64,000 bases of DNA, from the NCBI GenBank assembly GCA_012295275.1, contig CM022665.1, forward strand, positions 11,681,976 to 11,745,975. Reading direction: 5' to 3'. Of this stretch, positions 1 through 12,771 are shown piece by piece. Under the pieces are notes generated by a model. The model searched no databases and was not told the DNA's origin. It worked only from the letters and a program-made list of their open reading frames with translations. The stretch comes from Chrysomallon squamiferum (Eukaryota > Mollusca > Gastropoda > Neomphalida > Peltospiridae). The position numbers and the translations under genes were made by a program. Position 1 is the first letter of the stretch; each line of letters starts with the position of its first letter.

Positions 1-90
1 TCACTTTTATTAAAATGAATATTTTTTATAATATTATGCTTACTCTATTTCAACACACTAATATTTATTTGAAAATTTATTGTTTTACAG

Positions 91-507
91 TGAACTTGCT
101 CAGAAGCTGTCACTAAACCTGTTTGCATACGATTCATCACATACAAAGACCCAGATTCTGTTACATGCACATTTCAGTCAGACACAGCTTCCTTCCACCG
201 ACTACTACACTGACACCAAGTCTGTACTTGACCAGGCAATACGAATAATTCAGGTATTGAAATAAAAATTTAGGTTTTTCTTACAGAGCACAGGTTTGGC
301 AACCTACAGAATGTGCTGGTAGTTTGTGATCTTAAAAAACCCATCCATTTTAAGTAATATTTTGTTCCCTTCACCAATACAATTTTATGTTTAAATAATG
401 ATAGTAATTGTACTAATAGTAGTAGAGTATAGTTGTTGTTGTAACAGTAGTGGTAGTAGTAGTAGTAGTAGTAGTAGTAGCAGTAGCAGTAGTAATAGTA
501 ATAGTGA

Positions 508-553
<46 letters not shown>

Positions 554-3500
554 CATAGTAGTAGTAGTAAGTTTGACATACATTGATCATAGGTAAGAAA
601 GGGCCTTCATTTCTGAACTGTTTCCACACTAAATAAGTCTCCAACATACCATATTGAATTTTGAGGAGTAGATATTCTAGTTCAGGTAGACATATGTTTA
701 CACTTTGACCATTTATGTTGTCTAATATCAAATTACTGATCTGAAATACTCAATCATTTCATTGTTTGACCAAATGTACTAATCACTTTACATCTGAAAA
801 ATTTCTGAAATTATGTTTATTTTATCCAGGCAATGCTGGATGTGTCCGCAGACCAGGGCTGGCTGGTGACAACACTCAGAGTCATCATGCTCATACAGAT
901 GGTTGTTCAGGCTAGATGGATTCATGATTCCTCACTGCTGATTCTGCCTCACATCATGCCTTACCATCTACACTGCTTCAGGTAAATTGTAGTTTCATGG
1001 TATAGAGGTATATATGATTTTTACATTTTTCCCACATTCTTCATCCTGCCCCCTGATAAAACATATCATTTCAACTTCAGTGGTCTTAACACTACATGGT
1101 TCAGCATTATTGTTCATTCCTGATTCTGATATGGCTTCTCATTTCTCACAATCCATACCATCTCTATGGCTTTAAGTATATTATATTTCTCTCTGTATAC
1201 ATATTTATATTATTCCTTGTTACTGACTCCATCATGATTCTTCATTCCTCATCCTATCTCATGTTAAACTGTATCATCTTCATTTCTCAGTGGCTGCATT
1301 TGTCATCACTGCTGATTATACTTCATGTGCCTTTCTATCATTTCTGTTGCCTTATTATACTCTCTTCTCTACCAATTGTTAATGATTGGTTTTTCTACCT
1401 GTGATTATGTATGATGTTGCCAAAAATTAAATATTTTCTAATGTTATTATGAGATCAATGGCTACAGGTTCCTTGCTGTTGATCCTTATGTGATTCCTTG
1501 CTTTAATATTGATTCTTACACAGTTACTTATTTTTTATTCTTATATGATCCATCAAGTTAGTTTTTACATGATTTCGTGCTATTTATTCATGTGATTCCT
1601 AACCAGTGATTCTAACATAATTCCTTAATATTGATTTTTATATCATCATTGTTCTTTCATGATTCCTTTGATGATTCCTCATTGATTCTATTTCATTTTT
1701 AGAACTATCATTTCCATTAATGAATTAAATTATTGTGACAAATATGATTTCTAAGTGTTATTTTTGCCATTTCCACACTGTGTTTAAGAACTTTATCAAA
1801 TAAATTCACAATGCTGCTATTACAGTAACAATGCAAATATGATTTTGAATGTACTTAGACATTTCATTAATAATTGTAATGTAAATCTACTTCAGGCCAC
1901 AGAGTAGAGGTGGTGCCAGAAAAAAAGGAACTCCAGATTTGCCTGTTCCCATAGAAACTCTGCCACAGCTTGTGGCAACGTGTGATGGCAATTTTAGACT
2001 TCTGTCAGCCATGTTAGATGGTGAAATGAGTCCAGCACATATTGACCAGGTCAGTTTGGATTGGAGAAGATGAAAGTACACTGAGTTTTTCACTAACATA
2101 TTTATTATAACTTGTGTCAGAGTAAACTGTTGTTTCTTATAGATGAATGATAATTTCAGTCCATAAACTAAAGCATTTATTTAAATGTGTGGCATAAAAA
2201 ATTACATATGCTTGAAAATAAAATAAAATAAAAATCATAATATCTAAAATCTATGAGCCTTCATAAAAACCCACAAAGCTTACATCAACAGCAGCAACCA
2301 AACATTTCCATTAATATGTAAAAAATACATATTTATACAGTAAATATTAACAAATGATTGTTTATAAATGAACATTTCTAATAGAATGAGAGACAAAGAG
2401 AGAGAAACAGAAAAGTGGCAGAGATGTGGTAGAAATGCTTACAATTCATTTTAAAACACCCATGCACACACAACATAGTAATTTTACAGTAACAACAAGA
2501 CTTAAATAAAAGAAAATAAACAAAACCAGACTAGATATTTTCAGTGTCATTATAATTTCATTTTATTAATTGTGTATTTTGTCTTTGTAGTTGTACCAGA
2601 CAGTATGTCGACTGCCTCAGATTGAAGTGACCATATCCATCAAAGGTTGGTGGACTGAAGAAGGTGGTCAGGAGGATGAAAAACCAGTGGCTATTAACTA
2701 CAGAGGTGCTATTATTAATTATAATATATTCTTTTTACAGAGGTGCTATTATTAATTATAATATATTCTTTTTACATGATTTTTCATTAATTAGAATTTC
2801 CATGTATATGTTTCTGATAATTCATAAGGATGTAGATATGTGGATATATATGTGTTAGTGTATATAACCTGTTTTTAAAACTATTTCATTACATTCAGAT
2901 CTATATAGACTAAATACCAGAAGAGATTTTAAAAGTGTATTTAGGTTTAATTATTTCTTAGTTCACTTTTACATTTTCCACACTTAAATTTAGTCATTCA
3001 GTTAACTGATCTAAACAGGTTTTACTTTCCCTCTCTTGGTGTGCTGATTATCTACTTGTGTTGTTTTTGTTCACTGTACTGTAGTGTTGTAATTCTCACA
3101 GGTGGCCGCCGTCCAGACACTGACTGGATACCTGTAAATGCTGACCAGGAGTATGTGTTGAAAATAGTTCTAACCAGAATTAACAAAACTAAGGTGAGTA
3201 TTTACAATAAAAGTGTCAGGACACAGAAAAATCTTCTCGTTTCTTTTTTGCAACATTTGCTGTCTTATAATTTACCATGATTTTCTAAAATACTGATGTT
3301 AATTTTTTTTTTATTATTGTCTTTCATGTAAACTTATTATTATATAAATTATTTGGCATTTTGTTCAGGTTTGCTATGAATTTTATGTGGTAGTCATGCT
3401 AGCAGACTGTAAATCTAATAACATGAAGCAGACGACCTGTCATGATATGAGCTAAACTGATTTTCTGTTCAAAAAGAAATAACTGTAATGTAAAATGACT

Positions 3501-4101
3501 TGCAGACACTGTATATATACTTTATAAAGGGTAAACATACATTATTTTATTTAGACCAAATACACATGATTTATAAATGGTAAATATATATAAATATGTA
3601 CCTGGTGAATATAAGTAATTTATACAGGTAAATGTATATATTTTATGTAGTGAAATTGTACACAATTTAAACATGGTGCTTGCATTAATGTTATACAGCT
3701 GTTAAATATAAACACTACATTTTGTTACATTAAATACATATAATTTAAATATGCATTATTATTTTCCTTTTCAACAGAAATATGACAGCAAAGCCTACAC
3801 ACCTCGATTCCCTAAACCTAAGGATGAGGGCTGGATAATTGTTGTTGGTGACATAGAAAACAAAGAGGTAATTGCTCTGAAACGTGTGGGATATGTTCGA
3901 GGTCGGACAACAGTTCAGATGGCACTGTACACACCAGAAACTGTGGGGCGTGTGATATACACACTGTATTTCATGAGTGATGCATACCTCGGTTTAGATC
4001 AGCAGTATGATCTGTGTCTGGATGTGATTCCTGAAAGTATTGAGGCACAAGTGAATACAGAAGTGAAAGATCAACTGGAAAATCTTCAACTTCAAGACTG
4101 A
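91..4101 (+). CDS. ASCC3: ASCC3 helicase, C-terminal part (partial at 5' end)
   Basis: Six exons with GT-AG borders: 91-253, 830-981, 1896-2049, 2591-2705, 3102-3193 and 3778-4101 (stop TGA). Together they encode about 332 residues in one frame (phases 0, 2, 0, 1, 0 at the five junctions). The product matches the C-terminal Sec63-type region of activating signal cointegrator complex subunit 3, an Snf2/Ski2-like (Brr2-type) 3'-5' helicase of the ASC-1 complex, known in alkylation-damage repair and in rescue of collided ribosomes. Recognisable stretches are TDTKSVLDQA, QGWLVTTLRV, TPRFPKPKDEGW, ALKRVGY and YTLYFMSDAYLGLDQQYD, the last typical of the ASCC3/Brr2 Sec63 end. The two helicase cassettes lie off the left edge. 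It is the only + strand gene, tail-to-tail with the receptor cluster. Brr2 (SNRNP200) is the alternative, but the final 100 residues fit ASCC3 better. I recognise this family by eye; no search was run. Confidence 0.93.
441..573. repeat. (TAG)n trinucleotide microsatellite in an ASCC3 intron
   Basis: Imperfect run of TAG/CAG/TAA triplets between exons 91-253 and 830-981. Open frames across it on both strands (poly-Ser on +, poly-Tyr on -) are by-products of the repeat. Confidence 0.9.
2702..2775. repeat. 37-bp perfect tandem duplication over an exon-intron border
   Basis: Positions 2702-2738 are repeated exactly at 2739-2775. The unit starts with the last AGAG of the ASCC3 exon 2591-2705, its GT donor and the start of the intron, so donor and flank exist twice. 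The duplication also creates a T-rich stretch ending in CAG just ahead of the second donor. Confidence 0.9.
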
Positions 4102-6491
4102 AATTTTATCTATGGCGTTTTGGGATGTTTTGGGGTTTTTTTGTTTTACTTTACAGTTTTCTGTACCATGTTAATGATTAATTTATTAGTGTTTTGAGGT
4201 TTTTCTTGCTTAAAAACCTGCATTGTGTTTGATTTAGAGAAAAAAAAAATAGCCTAGCAAATGTTATTTACTTACAGAAAATCAACAGTAAAAAAAATAT
4301 AAAATGTTTACAAAAATAATAAGACGAGGAAGAAGAATGTAAAATACAATCAGAACATTATAATAAGATATAGCTGTTAAAATATTGATGCTAGTGAAAA
4401 CTGTTGAATTTAGAAAAAGAACTTTAAAAAATATGTTTAAGAAATGATAAATTACACTTAAATAATAATTAAAAAAACAACAAGAAGACTGACAAAAAAA
4501 AAAAAAAAAAAATCACAGTTGGAAAATATCTTCAAATAAAAACAGAACACTGCAGTGAATGCTTCTTTGTTACAATGCAAAAACAATACAAAGGCATCTT
4601 CAGTGTGTTCAGTGACTTCATGGCTGTGAAAATGGAATTCGCAAAAACAGTTTATTTTATAGTAAAATAAGCTGCCTGATAAATTATTATTATTTATTTA
4701 TAATTAACAGTCTTCTTTGTGTATTTATTTTTCTGAGAAACTAAATTCAGTGCAGTGTTTCTCAGAAAATTAAAAATTTTGTGTTTTTAAAATAAACCTT
4801 TGTGGTTATGGAATATTTTATGTATTATATACATATATGCAAATATGTTTTAACACAAAACACATACTAATACTGCTTTGTGCATGCATTCTTAGAATTT
4901 TAATAATTTAATTATTTAAATGTTACAGTAATTGGTTTCTGGTTTTAAATTAATAAAGAAAAGAAAAATCAGGAAAATGTTATTAAGTGTTTTTGCTATA
5001 ATACAATCTGTTACAGGTTTAAATTTTTAGCAATATATGGATGACTCGTTATTTTTGATTTATTAAAGTATGTAATTAAATATTCTGTTCATGTTTTGTT
5101 TCTGAATTAATAGTAAAGGATAAATGAGTTACTGTTTTGAGCACATCATATTTTGTGCATGAAAAATTATGAATAACGACAAAGAGACGAATGTTCCCTG
5201 TGAAAAAATGTACATTTATTTATTAATAAAGCAAATAAGTACATCTAAATCAAAGTTGATGGTGTCTTTTTTTTATTTTTAAATCTGCATATTTGATCAC
5301 TTAGTGTGTGTAATTTGAAAGTGGTTTAATCCAGTGAATCTCAGCTTGAACTCTAGCACTCTATTGTGACTCTATGAGAACAATGATGGTAAAAATTAAA
5401 CATTTACAATATATAAATGTGTAACTACACTACAAAATTCATCATATATCTATCATTGTTTATAAATTAACCTTGGGGTCTCAGCTTTAAAAAGTATTTG
5501 AAACTGGATAATTAAACAATTAAATGTCCAGTACCACAGGTTTAATCCTGTTCTCTCTACTTAGATCCAGCTAAAAGTGTGTGTACAGTGGTAGGACAAT
5601 TAGCCTTAATAAACAAGGTAATTTCCAGATGAATGTTTTAGTTGTTACTAGCAACCAACCTTCAGTAATAATAAAATTTAAGGATGATGTAACAAGCTTG
5701 TAAATGCTGTAATTTATTATGTTAATTTCTTCTTTGCATTTTTCTGTATGAAATAATGAAATAAATAAAGAGAAAATGTGAGGGTCCTTCCATTGTCACA
5801 TATTTAACCATCTTATTAATGAAAATACTGGGTTTCTTCCATTCTCACACCTTATTTTAAAAATGTTAGGCTTCTTCAAGTTCTCATATTCTTATTTCAA
5901 CCTGATAAATTGTATTTAATTCAAATGTAAATTGAAAGCATGTATAACAGGCAGATTATATAGTTTTAAAATTGTTCATTTATATTTAAAAAATATACTT
6001 AAAATTTAACTGTATACAGATGAAGTGTGTGTGTGTGTGTGTGTGTGTGTTAATAACAAAAACATTTTAGCTCAAGTAAACATGATTATTATTTTCATTA
6101 TCTGTTGCTATATTAAAACTTAACATAGACTTTCTTAAAGAAATAAGAAATTTAAAGACATTGAAATTTTACCTTTAATTGAAACAAATCTGTTATAAAC
6201 ATTGTTGTATTCAAGAAATGTATTTTCGAAATTATTTAATAATACTGTTGTTCATTTAATTATTATTAATTTTTAATGTTATAATTATAGTTAATAATAT
6301 TATTATGGTTATGATACTGATTATTATTATTATTACTACTGCTCCTACTATTATTACTCCAATTTTGTTTTTTAAACTAAAAAAAAAAAAAAAAAAAATA
6401 GTAATAAAAATAAAAATAATAACATATAAATACCAAAAAATTTAAAACTTGTACTAAAAAAGAGTTATAAGTGTTCTCATTTGTTAAACCT
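4102..6491. other. ASCC3 3' UTR and intergenic DNA between convergent genes
   Basis: AT-rich, no supported gene. Several AATAAA/ATTAAA signals occur downstream of the ASCC3 stop (for example near 4952 and 5226) and could serve polyadenylation. A (GT)n run lies at about 6025-6050. The stretch separates ASCC3 on + from the first receptor remnant on -. Confidence 0.6.
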
Positions 6492-9400
6492 TCAGTTAAG
6501 TTTTTCATATTCGTTCAAGTGAATATTTTGTTCTGAATTAACATATCCCCATTCATTCAACCTAGCTGAGATTTGTTCATCTACAGATTCTTGTTCTCTT
6601 GGATTCTCATTATCTTCATCTGAAACTGTATTGGTGTCTGACTGTACAGCAGAAACTGTGTTGTTATGTGAGTTCTGTTCAGTGGAGATTTCTTACACAC
6701 TGTTAGTATTGTTTGTGTGTCTGTGGTTTTCCTCAAGTATCTGTTTGTTGTGATTAGATGATGGTATTACATACCTGAAACATATATACAACAATATTTA
6801 TTTTAATTTTCTCTATTTTCTGGCTTTATTTATTTATTTATTATTATTATTTTTATTATCATCATCATCATCATCATTATTATTATTTTGTTGTGGTTGT
6901 TATTTCTCCCTGTCCCTCCCTCTCTCACTCTGTCTGTCTGTCTCTCTCTCTCTAAATATGTATGTATGTTTATATGTATCTTTTTTCTTTCATTCTCTCT
7001 CTCTCTGGGTCTGTCTCTTTCATATCCATCCACACGTACACTTATTCACATATTTGTAAAGACTTACCCACCATGAGATAATCTAATATCTTTATCATTA
7101 AATGTAAGAAATAATTTAGAACATCTAATTAATTAATTAATTAATTAATTAAGACCAAAATATACCCACCAGATTAATATTCCAGTGACAGTTATCAACA
7201 GAAGTAACAGAAACACACACACACACTGGCTGCTGCTATAGCAAAGTCTTTGTAGTCTGAAGGATAAAAAGAAAAGCAAATTTAAAAAATATAATTAACA
7301 AGATAAACTGGAGTATGAAACACAAAACCATAAATTTTATTTTTGTCTCAACAGAAAATATTCCTTCTCAATGACATTAAAAAAAATATATAATAATAAT
7401 TTAAATAATATAATAATAAATAATATATGCTTGTATACAAATACAAGATGTTTTATTCTGTAATGAAAATATTATAAATTATTTTAGAATACTTACATGT
7501 TAACCCACATATATATTTGCAATAATACATACTTTTTTAAAATTTAATTTCTTGTTTAAAAACATATTCACAATGCATATCTGTAATGTTTGAGACATTT
7601 GCTCATTTTAAATAAAAATTATTTTTCTGTTCAAATTATGAAACATTTTCATTTATTTATTTATTATTATTATTATTTTTTTATTGTTTGTTTTTTTTTT
7701 TTTTTTTTGAGTTAGATTTAATTTAATTACTTATGTAAATGATGATAATATTTCTGATATATTTCTCTTTCTGATGATAATGATATATGATGATGGTAGT
7801 GATGAATTTTCTAGTTTAACTGATCTTTTTGAGGAAAAACATATTTATAGTAATGATGATGTTGATTTTTCTTACTTGAGCTTTTTGATGACAGATGTTT
7901 CTGATGATGATGATGATGATGGTGAATGTGGTGAAGATGCAACTATAATTCTTTCTTTTAAATTTGACATTGTTGATGTTCTTTCAGTTGAAGGTGTGTT
8001 TGTCAATCTTTATAACAGTATGTTGACTTCTGACAATTTACCATTGCATTCAAATGTCATAGGTTCTTGATTATATCCTTAAGAAAAGTATGTAAATATA
8101 TTTTGACAAATAATAATGTCTAAAATAAATAAATAAATAAATAATAGTAATGATGATGATAATTATTAGAAATAAATTTTTATCTCATGGCTTTTACTTA
8201 TATCCACACATGCACACATAAAAAAAAAAAACATATATTTTTCATTATTATGTTTACTATTATTTATACTATATTTTATTTATTTATTTAAATAAAGCAA
8301 AATATTAATTACAGATTAGCTAAAAAAAAAAAAAAAAAAAAAAAAATAAAAAATAATGTTTTATTTATCAAATAATTTATTGAAATTTTATTACAAAGTT
8401 CAACAGTGATATTTATATTTAGCCTTTATTTTCTTAAAAAATATGTGACCAAGCAAATTTGTTAAAGGAATGAACAATAATAAAAGTTCATACATTGTAT
8501 ATTTATAAAACAATTAGTCTTTGCAAACAATAAAGTATAGAAGTAAATTAGGAGGCAGACTTTTAAAAAATAAAATTATTATGTTAGTACCTACTCTTCA
8601 GAATGTGAAACAAAAATCATTGTAATTTCCCTATCCTCAGTCTATCATGACTTTTTTCATAACACCAGTTGACTGTAGAAAATAAAATAATGGAATGAAA
8701 CTGAAATAATATATTCATATTAAGAATACATTTAACATACCCTTTATCTCCAACCATACATTCTGTTGAGACTGATTCTTGTTGTTGTAAAATATCTGAA
8801 CTCTTTTCTGTGACTGAGCAAAAATTAGGTTTTTCTTTTGTAAAAGACAGTTTTCAGTTGGACACAGTTCCACAACATCTCTTTCTGTATCCCATAAAAC
8901 TGTTGTAGAATTCACTACAGTGAGACTTGCTCTCTGGTTAGAACTGTAACTAAAATACAAGTCAAGAATTTGTAATGTCATATATTGTCTATTTGTTTTC
9001 AGTAAACAAGCACAGTTTTTAGTTGATGGCTGAGAATTCAAAAATCCAGGACTTTTTAGATACATGACTGGATTTGATTTGTTTGTTTTCAGATAAATGT
9101 CATGACAGATGTCAATGATTGCAAAATCTAAAATACATAACAATACATTTGTTACATCCATGTCAAACAATAAACAGTATTCTGTTGTATTTTAATAATA
9201 ATAAGAAGAAATTAGAAAGGTATACTGGTAATAATAATAATAATACAGTTATAATAATAAGAAGAATGTGTATGTGTATGTCTGTTTGTGTGTGTGTGAG
9301 AGCAAGAGTCTGTAAGTGTCTGTGCATGTGTGTGTGTGTAAATACAAGTGTGCAAGTCTGTGTGTATGTGTATGTATGACATCAAATAACATTAATATTA

Positions 9401-9712
9401 AAATGAAAGTATATTAAATAAATATGATATTGTTAACTATACTTAACAATTAACACAGTCATAATTCACTTGAGCTGCAGTAACATTACATCCTTGAAAG
9501 TTATAAATTAAAAATTCTTGTTGACACTGTGTTTTTCCGTTGCAAGTAACATATGTTTTCCAGTTTATGCGTGTACAGTTTAATTCAGTTATCTGTGTAC
9601 AGTTTTATCTGTCTGTTTTCCTCCTCTAACATCCTTGATCTGTATCACTGAACCAACATCACACACAAGATTAAGTGTGACAAAATTATTCTTAAAACAA
9701 CCTGATGATGTC
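6492..9712 (-). pseudogene. Gene 0: broken lectin-CUB transmembrane receptor
   Basis: Remains of five exons, read right to left. The lectin-like exon (about 9448-9712) has a one-base loss near 9600 and no usable donor, and its 5' border is cut by the tandem-duplication junction. The CUB exon (8741-9127, 387 bp, phase 1-1) is fully open and carries LKSPGF and paired Cys like genes III. The Ser/Thr stalk exon (about 7.77-8.07 kb) has several in-frame TAA codons. The TM exon (7170-7256) is two bases out of frame at a (CA)n run. The tail exon (6492-6774) has an in-frame TAA at 6693-6695 but otherwise reads well and ends GYVNSEQ and NEYEKLN. No signal-peptide exon is left. The ectodomain is type III, while the tail (YVN, YEKL) resembles type II, so it was a chimera before it decayed. 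Confidence 0.8.
7212..7225. repeat. (CA)n inside the transmembrane exon of gene 0
   Basis: This short dinucleotide run lies inside the 87-bp TM exon. In the phase set by the neighbouring exons the hydrophobic run is lost. A shift of one CA unit would put the Leu-rich helix back in frame with the GT donor after 7170. This suggests slippage, either real or in the assembly. Confidence 0.6.
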
Positions 9713-12700
9713 ATCATGTAACCTGAAAATTAAATTCTTGAATATTTTGAATTCTAAGTATAAAGTTTTCGCAGACAGCAGCTTATTTTAGTTTGATGAA
9801 ATTTAATTTCGAATTAAATTTACAGCAAACTATCAGAGTATGTTAGAAATGAGAAATGGTATTTATCGTGGTGTGAACATAATTTTAGCCTAAATATATT
9901 TTAAATTTTTCTATATGCTTCTGAATAATAATAAAGTATCACTATAAAATAGAAATCTTATATGAAGATTGATATTTTGTACATAGAATTGCAAAAATAT
10001 CTTTAGATTGAAGATATTAAATCAAGTTTTGTATGCATGGATTTTATGTATTTTCTTTTCAGTGTTTGAAAATCATGCAAGGGACAAGCAAAATGGTTGT
10101 CATAAAACATTTAACAAGTGGTCATTATAAGCAGGTAGCTGTCACAGAGAGGTAGCCACATTAGAAGAAGTAACTTTGTGCAGCATTTGATATTACTTAA
10201 CATATACAGCTAGATCCATGAAACAAAATAAAAAACATATGTCAACAGTTTAAACATATCTTATGCCTCCACTGTTTGATATCAACAAATGTTCAAGGAA
10301 CAAAAACTGCAAAATAAAATAAGAAAACATATGTCAGCAGTTAATATTTTATTTTATATGAAATAACATAATATATGTCAACTGTTAACAACATATTTAA
10401 TACATCTAGTATTTAATATTACTTACCAAATGCTGAAGGAGCAAAATCCATGAAATAAATTAAGACAGTACATGTCAGTAGTTTATGATTGTATCCACAG
10501 ATACCCTCCATGTTTAAAATATTTTAAATTACTTGTTTGCTTTGTGATACCCTAACTCTTGTTTTTGTGAGTACAAATTCTTCCTGGTTATGAATGTATC
10601 TAGAAAAAAGCCTTAAAAATCTGTCTGTGTAAAGAAGACAGCTCTGACAGGCTGACCTATTAAAATATATAATACATGATTTGTGTATGCTGTGTATTTC
10701 TGTTAATATTAACAGGATTGCATATACAGAAAAATGTATTCACACACATTCAAATACTGATTTGTGTGTGTCTGTGCATGTGTGTGTGTGTAGGTGTGGG
10801 TATGTGTGTATGTATTTTCGTGTGTGTGTGTGTATGTGTGTGTTAATGTGGATGTGTTTGTGATTATGTGGGAGTAATTATTTTAAAAAGACATCCACCC
10901 CAAAATCCCTTCAGTAGAATGGTAGGTACACAGCATGTATGTTATAATGATAGATATGAAATCATTTATAAAGTCACAGCTACTCTGAATGTTTGTTTGT
11001 GTGATTATTTATGTGTATATGTACTGATGTGTATGTGTGTGTGCATGTCTACATTTGCATGCGAGTATGTATATGTATGTGTGTATGCATAATGTCTGTA
11101 TGTATGTGAGTATGTATATATATATATATGAGTATATATATAATGTGTGTATCTACATGTATATCAGATAACATTTGTTATTTTAACTCAGATATCTCCA
11201 TATATTCTGTTTCTGTTTTCATTTCTTGCTATACTTTTTTTTAACTTACATTTTTTATTTCTCAGAATACTCTGATTATAAAGAGCATGTGAACAGACAC
11301 TACTTTACACTTTTGTATGAAATCATTCAGCTGTGACCAGTAAAAAGTCACTCAAATTAACTTGTACAGTGAAACTCCTCTAAACCAAACCCTCTGTAAA
11401 ATGAAGTCCCCAGTGAATATCTTGCTGTTTGAACCTAATCAGTTTACATAAGTGTCCAGCAAAGCAGCCATGAATTTAACTCATTTTAATTGTTTCTTTT
11501 CCACAATGTTTATTTAGTCTAATAAGTAATTCTAAATTTAGTATGTTTCAAAGTTACTTCAATAAAGAATTTATAAAGAATTTAGAATTTAATTTTTTAC
11601 AGTAAGCATTTTTATTTTTTTTAAAGACAATTTCTTGAAACCTCATAAAATCAAATACCTCTTAAAAGCAAACAATTGATTTGGGTGTTCAGGTTAGATG
11701 AGTTTCACTGTATAATAAAAATCAGTGAGCAGAGTGTAATGTTTCACAATAATATTTAGCAGACATTATGTACATTATTTTCACACTGAGATATCTTGTA
11801 GATACAGATATGATTTTATTTTTAAAATATTTTATAAAAAAAAAAAATTATTTTACCATCAATTTTTTACTTTTTTAAAAATAAATAAATGAATAAATAT
11901 ATAAAATAAATAAGTAAATATAAAAAAAAATAAATAAAATGAAATAAAAAAAATAAAAAATTAATTAATTAAGTAAGTAAAGAAATAAAATAAAATAAAT
12001 ATATAACAAAAATTTTAAACCAAAATATCAAGAAAATTTTAAAAATAAAACAAAAAGAACAATTTTAAAAACATGTTTTTAAAATGTTTAAACAGAAGCT
12101 TTTTTTTTAATGATAAATAACAAAAATGAATAAACAAATATATGAAAATAAATGAATAAATATATAAAATAAATAAGTAAATATATAAAAAATAAATAAA
12201 ATATAAAGAGAGAGAGAGAGAGAGAGTTATTCAGCTAAATGTTTTGTTAAATATTCAGAATTACATGTTATTAACATCTATACATAAAAGATATCTTAGA
12301 TTTGCTTTTCCTGTAAACAGAATTTCTAAATTTTGTGGTTAAATGATGTCTTTATTCACTTTGCTGTACAATGATGCATTGAAAGAGGAAAACTGTAACC
12401 TCTGCTCCACTGATTTCTGTTGTCAGTCAGCAGCAAGGAATCTTGTCAGTTGTAGGACACTGGCTGGATTGAGAAATAGCACAATTGGAGCACTGAGGAG
12501 GAGAGAGCTTGTGACCTGTCAGACATCAGACTTTTACTCTAACCACTGAGCTAAAGTCCTCTACCCAGTCAACAGGAATCTGACATTTTAAACTTTTTTT
12601 TTTTTTTTTTATTTTGTATTATGTAATTTGAAAAAGAAGAAAAAATATTATGAACAAATCCCTATTTAACAATAATCATTTAATATGTATGTTTTTATAT

Positions 12701-12717
12701 CATTCAAGTTCCTATTC
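9713..12717. other. Intergenic DNA, start of duplicated block A
   Basis: No supported gene. It aligns by eye to 31.85-36.0 kb of block B (the shared run beginning ATGTAACCTGAAAATT is at about 9717 and 31854). Contents are GT-rich and TATG-rich microsatellites (10.75-11.15 kb), an A-rich stretch at 11.83-12.2 kb, (GA)n at 12208-12227 and a tRNA-derived SINE-like element at 12.37-12.57 kb. Since transcription of gene I-A runs leftward, the right end is its 3' UTR and flank. Confidence 0.6.
12380..12570 (-). mobile_element. tRNA-derived SINE relic (copy A)
   Basis: Read on the - strand, 12560-12541 gives GGACTTTAGCTCAGTGGTT, a near-perfect pol III A box (TAGCTCAGTGG). A B-box-like stretch with GGTCACAAGCTC follows about 35 bases on (the consensus GGTTCGANNCC is degraded). 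A non-tRNA body runs to about 12380. No tRNA fold with a sound acceptor stem is evident, so this is a SINE head rather than a tRNA gene. The same element is at 35.67-35.85 kb in the other block. Confidence 0.55.
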
Positions 12718-12771
12718 TCAGACATCTGAAAAGTCTGACATTTGTTCCTGTGGGATAATTAGCTGGTTATC

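Noticed and set aside
270-731. Poly-Tyr (-) and poly-Ser (+) open frames in the first ASCC3 intron
   Set aside because: Products of a (TAG)n microsatellite.
7774-8070. A 98-codon acidic open frame on the + strand
   Set aside because: Antisense of the decayed Ser/Thr stalk exon of gene 0 (TCA codons read as TGA/GAT types); no family match.
12478-12570. tRNA gene on the - strand
   Set aside because: The A box is good, but the B box and acceptor stem are degraded and a SINE-like body follows; treated as a tRNA-derived SINE relic.
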